64,000 nt of DNA from Halomonas sp. A40-4 (GTDB lineage: Bacteria > Pseudomonadota > Gammaproteobacteria > Pseudomonadales > Halomonadaceae). The notes beneath the pieces were generated by a model. It saw nothing but the letters and a program-made list of their open reading frames with translations, ran no database searches and was not told the origin of the DNA. Within the stretch, counting starts at the first letter, position 1. Every line of letters starts with the position of its first letter. This document shows, one piece after another, positions 37,715-47,550 of the stretch. Both the position numbers and the translations under genes were made by a program. Location: NCBI RefSeq assembly GCF_015767635.1, contig NZ_CP065230.1, positions 2,480,001-2,544,000 of the forward strand, read 5' to 3'.

Positions 37715-38506
37715 CTAGCGGTCCTGAAATTTCTGCTGCAAGCCCAAGAGCTTATCTTCCAGGCTAAGTTGCTTTTGCGGTTTGTTAGCGTCCGTCGGTG
37801 TATTTTTTGCGCTGCCACCCGCTTTTTCAGATGTTTGTTTCTTGGGTTTCTTGGGCTTTGCCGTCTTGGCGCGAGAGGGGGCTTCCTTGGTCGCCTGGAC
37901 AGGCTCACTTGGCGGAGAAGACACCTGCTGGGCACGCTTTTGGGCCGCATGGCGCGCGGCTTCCGCGTCTACCACTCCCGCTTCATTGCCTTCCAGATCA
38001 ATCCGAGTGGCCCCCTCCCGCACCGACTTTATATAGCGCGGCAGATTGACGTAGTTTGCCAGCGCGCGGCGAATGAGCTTACCCGACCATGGCTCACGCT
38101 CTGCCAAATCGTGGTGTATACCCACCTTCAGCGGCTGGGTATGCCCCTTGAAAAACGCTTTAGGGTAGCGTTTGTACCATTGTGCCAGCAGTGCATGCGG
38201 CGATGGAGGCTCAGACCCGGGCGCCCCTTGCGCGGGAACATCAACCGCTGACGAGGCCGTCGCTTCGAGCTCAGACTCGTCTGTTTCATTTGAGCCTACG
38301 AACTCAAAAGCCGACTGTTGAGCATCAGATGCCTCTGCTTCCGATGGCGTCGACCCGGGGGCCTGAGCCAGTTGCTGCTTTAGCTTGGCGTTTTCCGCAC
38401 GCAACTGGGCCAGCTCTGCCTGCGTGAGCATCAAGCGCCGTTCCAGATCGTCCAATAACGCCATAGGGCTTGATTCAGCGCTTACCGATTTAGTGCTAAC
38501 CGACAT
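37715..38506 (-). CDS. proQ: ProQ/FinO-family RNA-binding protein with N-terminal coiled coil
   Basis: 263 residues. Residues about 16-50 form a leucine-heptad coiled coil (LLDDLERRLMLTQAELAQL), followed by an acidic low-complexity linker. A ProQ/FinO domain lies at about 103-195, with KRYPKAFFKGHTQPLKVGIH and RRALANYVNLPRYIKSV. The tail is a Lys/Pro-rich basic tail. FinO-domain proteins are RNA chaperones that bind structured 3' ends and sRNAs. E. coli ProQ has the FinO domain at its N-terminus, so the leading coiled coil is a notable difference. AAGGAGAG precedes the ATG. Confidence 0.85.
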   Translation of the reverse strand: MSVSTKSVSAESSPMALLDDLERRLMLTQAELAQLRAENAKLKQQLAQAPGSTPSEAEASDAQQSAFEFVGSNETDESELEATASSAVDVPAQGAPGSEPPSPHALLAQWYKRYPKAFFKGHTQPLKVGIHHDLAEREPWSGKLIRRALANYVNLPRYIKSVREGATRIDLEGNEAGVVDAEAARHAAQKRAQQVSSPPSEPVQATKEAPSRAKTAKPKKPKKQTSEKAGGSAKNTPTDANKPQKQLSLEDKLLGLQQKFQDR

Positions 38507-38551
38507 TCTGGGCTCTCCTTCGCGGTGCTTTTAGACACAGCTTGAACACAG

Positions 38552-39085
38552 CTAGGCCTCTGCCACGATGCGCTCGTAAGTAACAAACGCATAATCAGGC
38601 TGCTGTTCGTTAGGCTGCCCGGCTACGCGTTGCGTTTCACGCCACTCGCTGGGGTCTAACAAGGGAAAGTACGCATCACCTTCCACTTCAATGTCAACTT
38701 CTGTGACATAGAGTCGGGTCGCATACGGCATGGCTTGACGATATATTTCTCCCCCGCCCATCACCATGATTTCTTCGGCCGCTTCAATGGTTGCCTGCTG
38801 ATCCGCCAGCGCAAGTGCTGCCGACAGGTCGTGACAGACTCGAACACCGTCGTGAGCGAACGCTTCCTGACGGGTCACCACTATGTTTAACCGATTCGGC
38901 AGCGGCTTGCCAATCGAGGCAAAGGTCTTACGCCCCATCACCAGCGGTTTGGCCTGGGTCATGCGCTTAAAGAATTTCAGATCTTCGGGTAAGTACCAGG
39001 GCAACTGCCCTTCCACCCCGATAACGCGATTTTTCGCCATGGCCACGATCATGGCCACCGGTACCAACGACTCGAACTCGCTCAT
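38552..39085 (-). CDS. folA: Dihydrofolate reductase
   Basis: 177 residues with [21 protein letters not shown], the catalytic acid in [32 protein letters not shown], and the GGGEIYRQ nucleotide loop. It reduces dihydrofolate to tetrahydrofolate with NADPH and is the trimethoprim target. Its ATG overlaps the thyA stop (ATGA), so the two folate-cycle enzymes are translationally coupled. Confidence 0.95.
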   Translation of the reverse strand: MSEFESLVPVAMIVAMAKNRVIGVEGQLPWYLPEDLKFFKRMTQAKPLVMGRKTFASIGKPLPNRLNIVVTRQEAFAHDGVRVCHDLSAALALADQQATIEAAEEIMVMGGGEIYRQAMPYATRLYVTEVDIEVEGDAYFPLLDPSEWRETQRVAGQPNEQQPDYAFVTYERIVAEA

Positions 39086-39909
39086 ACCGCCACCGCTGCT
39101 TTAATGTGGGGGTGTGGCTGATAGTCGACTATCTCGATATCGTCGAACTGGAAATCAAAGAGATCGTTGACCTCGGGGTTCAGGTTCAACCGCGGCGGTG
39201 CATTGGGTGTGCGCCCAAGCTGCTGCTCCGCCTGGGCCAAGTGATTACTGTAAAGGTGGGCATCGCCCAAGGTATGCACAAACTCACCAGGCTCTAACCC
39301 GGTCACCTGAGCCACCATGCTCAGCAGCAAGGCATAGCTTGCGATATTGAACGGCACGCCCAGGAAAATATCGGCGCTGCGCTGATAAAGCTGACAGGAA
39401 AGTCGCCCGTTCGCCACGTAAAACTGGAACAGGCAATGGCATGGCGGCAGTTGCATATCGTCCACCTGAGCCGGGTTCCAGGCTGACACTATCAGCCGAC
39501 GAGACTGGGGCGACGTGCGAATCTGCTCCAGCACATTGGCAATTTGATCAACGCTGCCGCCTTTGGGGTCGGGCCAGCTACGCCACTGATAACCATAAAC
39601 CGGCCCCAGGTCGCCGTTTTCATCCGCCCAGTCATCCCAGATACGCACGCCATGATCTTTCAGGTAGGCGATGTTGGTATCGCCTTTTAAAAACCACAGC
39701 AGCTCATGAATAATCGAGCGCAAATGCAGCTTTTTAGTGGTCAACAGCGGGAAACCACGCGACAAGTCGAAGCGCATTTGGTGGCCAAACACCGAGCGGG
39801 TGCCCACCCCGGTGCGGTCATGGCGATCGGTTCCCTGATTCAATACCAGTTGCATTAAATCCAAATAGGGCTGTTCGAGAGCCTCTTTCATCGGCGTCGT
39901 TGCAGTCAC
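39082..39909 (-). CDS. thyA: Thymidylate synthase
   Basis: 275 residues. [35 protein letters not shown], the active-site Cys in [32 protein letters not shown] and the C-terminal hydrophobic AAVAV tail identify ThyA. It methylates dUMP using methylene-tetrahydrofolate, producing dihydrofolate for FolA next door. The frame opens at GTG 39909; an ATG at 39891 is the alternative start. Confidence 0.96.
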   Translation of the reverse strand: MTATTPMKEALEQPYLDLMQLVLNQGTDRHDRTGVGTRSVFGHQMRFDLSRGFPLLTTKKLHLRSIIHELLWFLKGDTNIAYLKDHGVRIWDDWADENGDLGPVYGYQWRSWPDPKGGSVDQIANVLEQIRTSPQSRRLIVSAWNPAQVDDMQLPPCHCLFQFYVANGRLSCQLYQRSADIFLGVPFNIASYALLLSMVAQVTGLEPGEFVHTLGDAHLYSNHLAQAEQQLGRTPNAPPRLNLNPEVNDLFDFQFDDIEIVDYQPHPHIKAAVAV

Positions 39910-40001
39910 GGCAATCCCAGATCAAGTCATCAATTAACGTCTATTCTATACATGTGAGCCGCCTGCGAACAGTGAACCACTGACGACTCACTATCCAAAA
40001 T

Positions 40002-40790
40002 TCACCGAACTGCATCCACCGGCTGTTGGCGCGACCAGGCAATCAACACGGTGCCCAGTGCGATCATGGGCAGCGTCAGCAACATGCCCATGGTCACCCA
40101 GCCAAAGGCAATAAAGCCGATATGGGCGTCGGGCATACGGAAAAACTCGACCAGGAAGCGGAATATGCCGTAACCAAGCAAGAACAGGCCTGAGATAAAG
40201 CCGCGCGCTTTCGGTTTGGCCGATGCCCACCATATGATACAGAACAGCACGAGGCCTTCTAACAACGCTTCGTAAAGGGCCGATGGATGACGCGGTTCCG
40301 GCCCCATACCGGGGAATGGCATCCCCCAGGGCAGCGAGGTGATACGTCCGGGCAGCTCATGGTTTATGAAATTACCGATGCGGCCAGCGCCTAGCCCAAT
40401 GGGCACCAGGGGGGCAATAAAGTCGGTTAACGTCAATATGGCCAATTGCTTACGCCGCGCAAAGAGCCAGGCCGCCAGCAGCACCCCTATCAGGCCGCCA
40501 TGGAAGCTCATGCCGCCATCCCAGACCTTAAACACCCATAGCGGGTCGGCCGTCCACTGACCCAGGCCATAGAACAGCGCGTAGCCTAAGCGCCCTCCGG
40601 CGACCACCCCGATGGCACAGTAAAACAGCAAGTCGCCGATATCGTCCCGGTTCAACCCAATTCGCGCCGCTCGCCGACAACCCAACCACCAGGCGGCCAC
40701 AAACCCCACGACGTACATCAGCCCATACCAATGAACTTGCAGCGGCCCAATGGCGATGGCAACCGGGTCGATTGTTGGATAATTAATCAT
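40002..40790 (-). CDS. lgt: Prolipoprotein diacylglyceryl transferase
   Basis: 262 residues, seven membrane segments. GPLQVHWYGLMYVVGF, the essential-His region near GGMSFHGGLIGVLLA, and the signature GLGAGRIGNFINHELPGR are those of Lgt. It adds diacylglycerol from phosphatidylglycerol to the lipobox Cys of lipoproteins in the inner membrane. AGAGAG precedes the ATG. The order tauE-lgt-thyA-folA follows the Pseudomonas arrangement. Confidence 0.96.
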   Translation of the reverse strand: MINYPTIDPVAIAIGPLQVHWYGLMYVVGFVAAWWLGCRRAARIGLNRDDIGDLLFYCAIGVVAGGRLGYALFYGLGQWTADPLWVFKVWDGGMSFHGGLIGVLLAAWLFARRKQLAILTLTDFIAPLVPIGLGAGRIGNFINHELPGRITSLPWGMPFPGMGPEPRHPSALYEALLEGLVLFCIIWWASAKPKARGFISGLFLLGYGIFRFLVEFFRMPDAHIGFIAFGWVTMGMLLTLPMIALGTVLIAWSRQQPVDAVR

Positions 40791-40876
40791 CTAGGCTCTC
40801 TACTTAGTGGGTCTATTAATATGTCTGAATAGGATTAACGCGATTAGCTCAACGACCATGCCTCGCTGAGCGATGT

Positions 40877-41677
40877 CTAGCTCAATAAAAACTTAAGCCC
40901 CACAACGGTGAGCAGGGCCGCAAATGCCCAGCGCAAGACATGGCTGGGCAGTCGGTGTGCCAATCGAACGCCCAGGCGGGCGAAGGGAATACTTGTCATG
41001 ACAATGATAATAAAGGCTGGCCACATCACATACCCCGTGGCCCAGGGAGGCAACAGGGAATTGTTCCAGCCCATCCATACAAAAGTGGCGGTGCCGAATA
41101 ACGCGATAGGCACACCACAAGCGGCTGATGTCGCCACCGCCTGGGTTACACTCGCCCCGCAGCGTGACAGCCATGGAACCGCCAAGGTGCCACCGCCGAT
41201 GCCAAACAACGCCGACACGCCCCCAATGACACTCCCTGCCAGAACCATCGCATAACGAGGTGTCTGGGCACCCCGGCGTGGCGAAGGCCTGAACCCCAGC
41301 GCCATTTTAACAGCCACCGACAGGACAAACAGACCAAACAACGTACCCAGCAGCGGCCCTTCCAACTGCCCGGCAACCAGCACCCCCAGTATGGCACCGG
41401 CCATCAACCCGGGTAGCAAGGCGAGAAACCAGGCAAGATGGATACTTCCCCGTCGCCAGTGGCCCAATGTGGATGACGTTCCCGTTACCACGATGGTAGC
41501 CAGCGAGGTACCGATGGCAAGGTGCATCACAACATCTGGCGATAGCCCTTGCAGGGTAAAGGCCGCGGCTAAAGCGGGCACAATAATCAACCCGCCCCCG
41601 ACGCCAAAAAGACCCGCCATCGTGCCGGCGACAGCGCCAAGCAGCCAATAGCCTAACGTTATCGTCAAGGTGCTCAT
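40877..41677 (-). CDS. TauE/SafE-family sulfite/anion exporter
   Basis: 266 residues with about eight membrane segments. The duplicated family motif appears as GLFGVGGGLIIVPALA near the N-terminus and FGIGGGTLAVPWLSRCG in the second half. The family exports sulfite, sulfoacetate and related anions; the actual substrate here is unknown. Its ATG overlaps the stop of the receiver-protein gene upstream by four bases (ATGA). Confidence 0.88.
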   Translation of the reverse strand: MSTLTITLGYWLLGAVAGTMAGLFGVGGGLIIVPALAAAFTLQGLSPDVVMHLAIGTSLATIVVTGTSSTLGHWRRGSIHLAWFLALLPGLMAGAILGVLVAGQLEGPLLGTLFGLFVLSVAVKMALGFRPSPRRGAQTPRYAMVLAGSVIGGVSALFGIGGGTLAVPWLSRCGASVTQAVATSAACGVPIALFGTATFVWMGWNNSLLPPWATGYVMWPAFIIIVMTSIPFARLGVRLAHRLPSHVLRWAFAALLTVVGLKFLLS

Positions 41678-42846
41678 GCGCCAGACGGTGTTCGTTGATT
41701 ATCGGGAAACCACTTGGCAATGATGCCCAGCAGGGTGTCCGGCTGATAGGGTTTGGTCAGCAGATCATCGAGCCCTGCAGACAAGCATTCGTCCTGCCCC
41801 ATATTGTCAGCGTTCGCCGTAAGCGCAACGAGAACACTTTTGCGACTCCCCTGGGTTGCCTCAACCTCCCGCCAGCGACGGGTCGTTTCCAACCCGCTGA
41901 GCGTGGGCATGAAAATATCCATGAAAACAAGGTCAAAATCGCTTTGCTGTTGACGCTCCAGCGCCTGTTCTCCACTGCTCACGCCCTCGACATGCAGGCC
42001 GTGATTTTCGAGCATCTGACGCGCTAACATGAGATTAACAGGGCCGTCATCGACAACCAGCACGCGCAGCGACATTGCCACCGGTGCTGGATCGGAAGCC
42101 TCAGTCTGGACGTCACGGTCTTGCACCAGGTTCATTAGCAAGGCCCGGATATCGGCGATTCGCTCGCGCACCTCGAGCATGTTGGCCCGACAATCTTCGC
42201 TGACTTCACTATTTAACTGCTCACTCAAACGTGCAAACAGCGCATCGGTCTCGCGCTGTAACAAGCCCAGGTACTCGGATTTGAGCCGCGACTCTTCTCG
42301 CGCTCGGTCGCGCCCGGCGAGCAAACGTTTTACCTGCTGCTGCTGGTCATGCAGGTCATCGAGTAGCACCTTGGCATCTTCGTCAGCGCTGGCCGGTTTC
42401 TCCGGTGTTGATAAAGAGCCGTCAGCCATCGACGTCGACAGGCTTGCCAACACCCGATTAACGTTAGCAATGCGTGCGAAAGGCGGTGTTTTAGGGAGTT
42501 CGTCAAGCGTTGACGCTTGTTGAGAATACGCTGTCGACATTTGCTGGCTGATGGCTTGCGTATGCCTCTCGAGCTCAACCAACTGCTGCATCAGGCGCGC
42601 TTCTTTGTGCTTGGCACGTGATTTCACAAGCATCAAAAACGCCGCCACATTCAAACAACTGCCAACCAGTAGTGCTAGCATCAACCATAGCGAAATGCTC
42701 CATGAGGCGTAGCCAGGCGAAACCCAGCCAATCAGCCAAACCAACAGCACGCAAAGCACCACCAGCGTGGCCTGCAGGAGTAGTAATGGCCAAAGCACTG
42801 GCCATATCAACGTGTTCCAGAAATGTTCCCGCTGACTAGGTTGCAT
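41674..42846 (-). CDS. Membrane-anchored receiver protein, degenerate BarA/GacS-like
   Basis: 390 residues. Two membrane helices (about 12-42 and 50-74), a coiled coil to about residue 240, and a receiver domain at about 260-385 with Asp266/267, phospho-acceptor Asp310 (LVFMDIFMP), Thr343 and Lys365. All key receiver residues are present. The segment RLKSEYLGLLQRETDALF (187-204) lines up with the H-box of hybrid kinases (KSEFLANMSHEIRTPLN) but Arg198 replaces the phosphorylated His, and no ATPase domain exists. It looks like a hybrid kinase that lost its catalytic core, leaving a membrane-bound phospho-sink or scaffold (inference). Confidence 0.82.
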   Translation of the reverse strand: MQPSQREHFWNTLIWPVLWPLLLLQATLVVLCVLLVWLIGWVSPGYASWSISLWLMLALLVGSCLNVAAFLMLVKSRAKHKEARLMQQLVELERHTQAISQQMSTAYSQQASTLDELPKTPPFARIANVNRVLASLSTSMADGSLSTPEKPASADEDAKVLLDDLHDQQQQVKRLLAGRDRAREESRLKSEYLGLLQRETDALFARLSEQLNSEVSEDCRANMLEVRERIADIRALLMNLVQDRDVQTEASDPAPVAMSLRVLVVDDGPVNLMLARQMLENHGLHVEGVSSGEQALERQQQSDFDLVFMDIFMPTLSGLETTRRWREVEATQGSRKSVLVALTANADNMGQDECLSAGLDDLLTKPYQPDTLLGIIAKWFPDNQRTPSGA

Positions 42847-43024
42847 AAAAGAAGCGCCTTCCTCTCTGGCAAATTGACTCGAACGAATGCGTAAACCTGA
42901 TAATCCACGAATTTTTGCGGTAATTTGCGTTAGTGTAGGAAATGACAGGCAGCAAGTGTACGTCGAGACGCGTGGAGTGTCATGTACGCACTGTCTGAAA
43001 CACTAACCTGACATTGAGCCCTCC

Positions 43025-43795
43025 ATGTGTTTAATCGCTTTCCGCTGGCATCCCGAATCTGCAACCCCTTTGCAACTGATCGGCAACCGCGATGAGTTCC
43101 ACGCGCGACCAACAGCCCCCCTCGCAACCTGGCAGGACGCTCCCTGCCTGGTAGGTGGACGCGATCTGGTGGCAGGAGGAAGCTGGCTTGCCGCCAACCA
43201 TCAGGGCAGGGTCGCGGCGATTACCAATGTTCGTGATCCTGCCCTGGCCTCAGCGCCTGGCGCGCCAAGCCGCGGGCATCTGGTGAAACAAGCATTGGAG
43301 TGCGACAACATCTTGGTCTGGTTAGACAACCTCGCTGACGGCGGGGCAACTGAGTACGCGGGGTTCAACTTGCTGGTTGCCACCCCGACTCAGCTTTGGT
43401 GCTTGCATCGCGGCCGCGAGCAGGTGTCACTCCATGAAGTGTCGGCGGGCATTCACGGCCTGTCTAATGCGACACTCAACAGCCCATGGCCGAAACTGCT
43501 AACGGCCAGAGCTGCGCTTGAAGAGGTTGACCCCATGCACTTCCCGGGGAAGGCGCTGGACGCCTTCCAGGATCCCCGCCAAGCCTCCCTATCCGCACTA
43601 CCGGATACCGGCGTGGGAACCGAACTTGAAAAACAGCTATCAGCAGCGTTTATCGTCGGCGAACGCTACGGTACACGTGCCACCAGTTGGTTAACGCTAG
43701 CTGACAATGGCGACATCTCTCTCACCGAGCAACGTTTTGGGCCGTGTGGGACATTTGAAGGAGAAACGACGCTCAGCGTCCCTTGCGAGCGCTGA
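43025..43795 (+). CDS. NRDE-family protein (TANGO2-like)
   Basis: 256 residues. It starts MCLIAFRWHP, so Cys2 becomes N-terminal after methionine removal, as in Ntn-type folds. LIGNRDEFHARPTAPLA carries the naming NRDE motif, and LVGGRDLVAGGSWLAAN and GFNLLVA follow. The eukaryotic homologue TANGO2 is linked to haem and lipid handling; the bacterial role is unsettled. It converges on ptsP with only nine bases between stop codons. Confidence 0.9.
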   Translation: MCLIAFRWHPESATPLQLIGNRDEFHARPTAPLATWQDAPCLVGGRDLVAGGSWLAANHQGRVAAITNVRDPALASAPGAPSRGHLVKQALECDNILVWLDNLADGGATEYAGFNLLVATPTQLWCLHRGREQVSLHEVSAGIHGLSNATLNSPWPKLLTARAALEEVDPMHFPGKALDAFQDPRQASLSALPDTGVGTELEKQLSAAFIVGERYGTRATSWLTLADNGDISLTEQRFGPCGTFEGETTLSVPCER

Positions 43796-43804
43796 GCAAC
43801 GCAT

Positions 43805-46066
43805 CTAGTCACGCGGGGGGAGCAAATGCGAGAGCTGCCAGTCATCCATCCGTTTATCCAGGTGCATATGCACCTGAGCAGGCGTATCCAGCAGCATGAC
43901 TTCCGACAGCAACTGCTGGGCATCCCTGAAAGGAACACGGCGAATCGCCGCGCGCACTTTGGGCAGACTGGGGGCATTCATGGACAGGCTGGTGAAGCCC
44001 ATCGCCATTAGCAGTAATGCCCCCGACGGGTCACCGGCCAGCTCACCGCACAACGAAATAGGCTTTTTGAGTCGTTGTGCATCCTGGGACAGCTCCTGCA
44101 GCGCACCAAGCAGCGCTGGATGCAGTGCATCATAGAGGCTAGAAACGCGCGGGTTGTTACGGTCTACCGCAAGAAGGTACTGAGTCAGGTCGTTACTGCC
44201 CACCGAGAAGAAATCCACCCGTTTGGCCAGGGCATCCATTTGATAGATAGTGGCCGGCACCTCGATCATTACCCCTACCTTGGGACGCTCTACGTCGATA
44301 CCCTCCTCGCCTAGCTCCAGGATCGCACGGTCCAGCAATCGCAGTGCTTCGTCCACTTCTTCGACGTTGGTAATCATCGGGAAAAGTACGTAGAGGTTAT
44401 CGAGTTCCTTGGACGCTTTCAGCATCGCCCGCAGCTGAACCATCAAGACTTCAGGGTGGTCCAGGGTCACTCGCATACCGCGCCAGCCCAGGAAGGGGTT
44501 GGCTTCTTCGATCGGGAAATACGGCAGGTCTTTGTCGCCGCCGATATCCAGCGTACGCATGACCACCGGTAGCGGCGAAAAGCTTTCCAACTGATCGCGG
44601 TAGAGTCGTGTCTGTTCTTTCTCGCCTGGGAAACGCTCAGTAATCATGAACGGCACTTCGGTACGATAAAGCCCCACGCCACTAATACGGCTTTTGAGCA
44701 AGGCAGCGGCATCGACAGCAAGCCCTGTATTCACCATCAGCGGCATATCATGACCATCCGGCGTCTCGCTGGGCAGATCCTGTTCGTGCGACAACAGTTC
44801 ACTGAGGGCTTCTTCTTCGGCAATCAGGCTTTCATAGCGGGCTTTCAACTCAGGGGCAGGCCTGACGAATAACCGCCCCCGGTGGCCGTCGAGCACGACT
44901 GGCGCTCCCGACAGGCGCGGAAGCGGCAGATCCACCATGCCAAGCACCGTGGGTATGCCCATTGCGCGGGCAACAATCGCCACGTGAGACGTACTCGAAC
45001 CGCGCACCGACACCAGCCCTTTCAACTTGTCGCGGGGCACCTCACCGAGCATCGCAACACTGATTTCATCGCCGACCAGTATGGCGTTATCGGGATAGGT
45101 CTCCGGCGTTGAGGGGGAATCCTCCTGCAAGTGGGCCAGCACGCGGCGCCCCAGGTCGCGAATATCCGCCGCCCGCTCGCGCAGATAATTATCATCCACG
45201 CGCTCAAGGTATTGCACATGACGTCGAACCACGTCGGCCAGGGCACCAGGTGCCCACTGCCCTTCACGAATACGTTTTTCAACTTCCTCTGAAAGCGCTG
45301 CTTCACCCAGCATTTGTTGATAAACGTCGAACAGCGCCAACTCCTGGGTCGAAATACGATTGACCAATCGTTCAGCCGCCGCACGGATTTCAGCGCGCGT
45401 TTTGCCAATGGCCTCCTTGAGCCGCGCGACTTCGAAGTCCTCATCACTGGGGACCAGATCAGGCACGCTGTTGAGATCCGATGGCGGAGTGATCACCACG
45501 GCCTCACCCATCGCCATACCCGGCGACGCAGCCACGCCCTTGAACATGGTCTGCCCACTGGGCAGCGCACGGCGGTTTAAATTGCCTGTCGCCAACGCGT
45601 GCGCCAACACACCCGCGAGCTGAGCCGCCATGGTCACCAGGAAGGCTTCGTCTTCGTCGTCGTACTGGCGCTGCTCGGCTTGCTGCACGACCAGCACACC
45701 CAGCATGAGACGTTGATGGATGATGGGAACACCCAGAAAGCTCGAATAACGCTCCTCGCCGGTCGCCTCAAAATAGCGAAAGTGGGGATGAGATTGAGCA
45801 TCTTCGAGGTTAAGCGGCTCGCTGCGTTTGGCGACGAGCCCCACCAGACCCTCGCCTAATGGAAGCACCACCTGCCCGACGGCCTGAGTGCGCAGACCGA
45901 TAGTTTCCATGAGCACAAGGGATTCAAGCTCTTTATCGTAAAGGTAAAAAGAGCACACATCGGTTTGCATCGCTTTGCGAATGCGCCGCACCATGGTGGC
46001 CAATGCAGCATCCAGGTTGCGCGCGCCATTCACTTCCTGAATAACGCGGCGCAGAACCTCAAGCAT
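43805..46066 (-). CDS. ptsP: PTS-Ntr enzyme I (PEP-protein phosphotransferase, GAF domain)
   Basis: About 753 residues. An N-terminal GAF domain (VCSFYLYDKELESLVLMETI; EERYSSFLGVPIIHQRLM) precedes the enzyme-I module, with the phosphohistidine in VRGSSTSHVAIVARAMGIP. The PEP-binding barrel shows LYRTEVPFMI, GWRGMRVTLDHP, GVMIEVPATIYQMD, FFSVGSNDLTQYLLAVDRNN and SLCGELAGDPSG. It feeds the nitrogen-related PTS (Npr, EIIA-Ntr). A GTG at 46084 is possible, but family proteins begin at the internal MLEVLRRVIQEV, so 46066 is chosen. Confidence 0.95.
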   Translation of the reverse strand: MLEVLRRVIQEVNGARNLDAALATMVRRIRKAMQTDVCSFYLYDKELESLVLMETIGLRTQAVGQVVLPLGEGLVGLVAKRSEPLNLEDAQSHPHFRYFEATGEERYSSFLGVPIIHQRLMLGVLVVQQAEQRQYDDEDEAFLVTMAAQLAGVLAHALATGNLNRRALPSGQTMFKGVAASPGMAMGEAVVITPPSDLNSVPDLVPSDEDFEVARLKEAIGKTRAEIRAAAERLVNRISTQELALFDVYQQMLGEAALSEEVEKRIREGQWAPGALADVVRRHVQYLERVDDNYLRERAADIRDLGRRVLAHLQEDSPSTPETYPDNAILVGDEISVAMLGEVPRDKLKGLVSVRGSSTSHVAIVARAMGIPTVLGMVDLPLPRLSGAPVVLDGHRGRLFVRPAPELKARYESLIAEEEALSELLSHEQDLPSETPDGHDMPLMVNTGLAVDAAALLKSRISGVGLYRTEVPFMITERFPGEKEQTRLYRDQLESFSPLPVVMRTLDIGGDKDLPYFPIEEANPFLGWRGMRVTLDHPEVLMVQLRAMLKASKELDNLYVLFPMITNVEEVDEALRLLDRAILELGEEGIDVERPKVGVMIEVPATIYQMDALAKRVDFFSVGSNDLTQYLLAVDRNNPRVSSLYDALHPALLGALQELSQDAQRLKKPISLCGELAGDPSGALLLMAMGFTSLSMNAPSLPKVRAAIRRVPFRDAQQLLSEVMLLDTPAQVHMHLDKRMDDWQLSHLLPPRD

Positions 46067-46147
46067 GGACGTTTTACTTTTCACTGTTATTTGACTCGCT
46101 GAGGAATTTCTTGGCCGTCAACCTCCACCCTATCGCAGGGCGGCAGT

Positions 46148-46645
46148 TTACTCATCAATTAATGCCAATCGTTGAACACGGGGCGACAGCTCGCGGAGCG
46201 CACGGCGATACACTTCACGCTTGAACGGCACAACCTGACCAAGAGGGTACCAGTAGCTAACCCATCGCCACCCATCAAATTCGGGCTTGGGTGTCGCCGT
46301 CATGCAGATACGACTGTCCTCGCAGCGGATCTGGAGTAAAAACCACTTCTGCTTCTGGCCAATACAAACTGGCCGCGAATGTGTGCGAATCATGCGTCGT
46401 GGCAGACGGTAGCGCAGCCAGCCCCGGGTGCAGGCGACAATATCAACGTCATTGGCCGTCAGGCCAATTTCTTCGTGAAGCTCACGGAAAAGAGCTTCTT
46501 GCGGCGTCTCGCTTGATTTGATGCCTCCCTGGGGGAACTGCCACGCATTCTGTCCTACACGACGCGCCCATAGCAGCTGCCCCTGGCGGTTGGCGATAAT
46601 AATGCCAACATTGGGGCGAAAGCCGTCAGCGTCGATCACGGACAT
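46148..46645 (-). CDS. rppH: RNA pyrophosphohydrolase (Nudix)
   Basis: 165 residues. [20 protein letters not shown] starts the fold and the Nudix box is [33 protein letters not shown] and the C-terminal [28 protein letters not shown] are RppH-specific. It removes pyrophosphate from 5'-triphosphate mRNA ends to start decay. AAGGTG before the ATG at 46645 fixes the start; the frame is open to 46717. The order rppH-ptsP on one strand with a divergent HAD gene matches Pseudomonas. Confidence 0.95.
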   Translation of the reverse strand: MSVIDADGFRPNVGIIIANRQGQLLWARRVGQNAWQFPQGGIKSSETPQEALFRELHEEIGLTANDVDIVACTRGWLRYRLPRRMIRTHSRPVCIGQKQKWFLLQIRCEDSRICMTATPKPEFDGWRWVSYWYPLGQVVPFKREVYRRALRELSPRVQRLALIDE

Positions 46646-46826
46646 CACCTTATAAATTTTCAGTTGTGACCATTTTTCCACAAGGACAACAAGCGTATCA
46701 ATACAATATAGCGCCAAGTTACCAACGCAGCGCGGCGCGTCGGTGTCAAAGCATCGGCGACTCTGCGATAATCCGGCGCTTCACGTCTGGCTGCAAACGA
46801 CCATCATCAAGCATAAGGGGAGCGCC

Positions 46827-47483
46827 GTGAGTCTGGCCATTTTCGACTTGGATAATACCTTGCTATCAATCGATAGCGATCATGCCTGGGGGGAGTTCCT
46901 GCTTGAGCAGGGGGCGGTAGATCCCGTTGCCTACCGGGAAGCCAATGACCGGTTTATGGCCGATTACCAAGCGGGCACGCTCGACATGGCCGACTTTCTG
47001 GCTGTCGCGCTAAAGCCGCTTGCCGACAACACGCCAGAGCAGCTTGCCGCTTGGCATCAGCAGTTCATGGCCAGCAAGGTCGAGCCACATATCCTGCCGA
47101 AAGCTGAGGAATTGCTGGCCCGCCACCGCACCATGGGCGATACGCTACTGATTATTACCGCTACCAATCGCTTCATTACCGGGCCGATTGCCGAGCGCCT
47201 GGGCATTGAGCACCTGATTGCTGTTGAACCCGAATGCATCGACGGCCACTACACCGGCCGTGTGAAGGGTGTACCCAGCTACCGTGAAGGCAAGGTCATC
47301 CGCCTGGAACAATGGCTGGAAGAACAGCAAATGACCATGGACGACGCATGGTTCTACAGCGATTCCCACAATGACCTGCCGCTACTGGAGAAAGTCGAAA
47401 ACCCGGTGGCCGTCGACCCTGACGATACCCTTCGCCAGATCGCCGAAGAGCGCCAATGGCGGATCATGAGTTTACGGGACTGA
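46827..47483 (+). CDS. HAD-IB family phosphatase (SerB-like)
   Basis: About 218 residues beginning at GTG 46827, with AAGGGGA upstream; an ATG at 46743 lacks a ribosome site and adds an unrelated 28 residues. The sequence opens SLAIFDLDNTLLSIDSDHAW with the catalytic Asp pair. A Thr motif ITATNRFITGPIAERLGI, the Lys in YREGKVIRLEQWL and the metal motif YSDSHNDLPLLE complete the HAD set. It is a small-molecule or phosphoserine-type phosphatase, substrate unknown, divergent from rppH. Confidence 0.9.
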   Translation: MSLAIFDLDNTLLSIDSDHAWGEFLLEQGAVDPVAYREANDRFMADYQAGTLDMADFLAVALKPLADNTPEQLAAWHQQFMASKVEPHILPKAEELLARHRTMGDTLLIITATNRFITGPIAERLGIEHLIAVEPECIDGHYTGRVKGVPSYREGKVIRLEQWLEEQQMTMDDAWFYSDSHNDLPLLEKVENPVAVDPDDTLRQIAEERQWRIMSLRD

Positions 47484-47550
47484 TAACCAGTTGGAAGCTT
47501 GAAAAGCGCCGCTTTGTGCCTGAAAGAGAGCCAGGATAGCTCAAGATATC

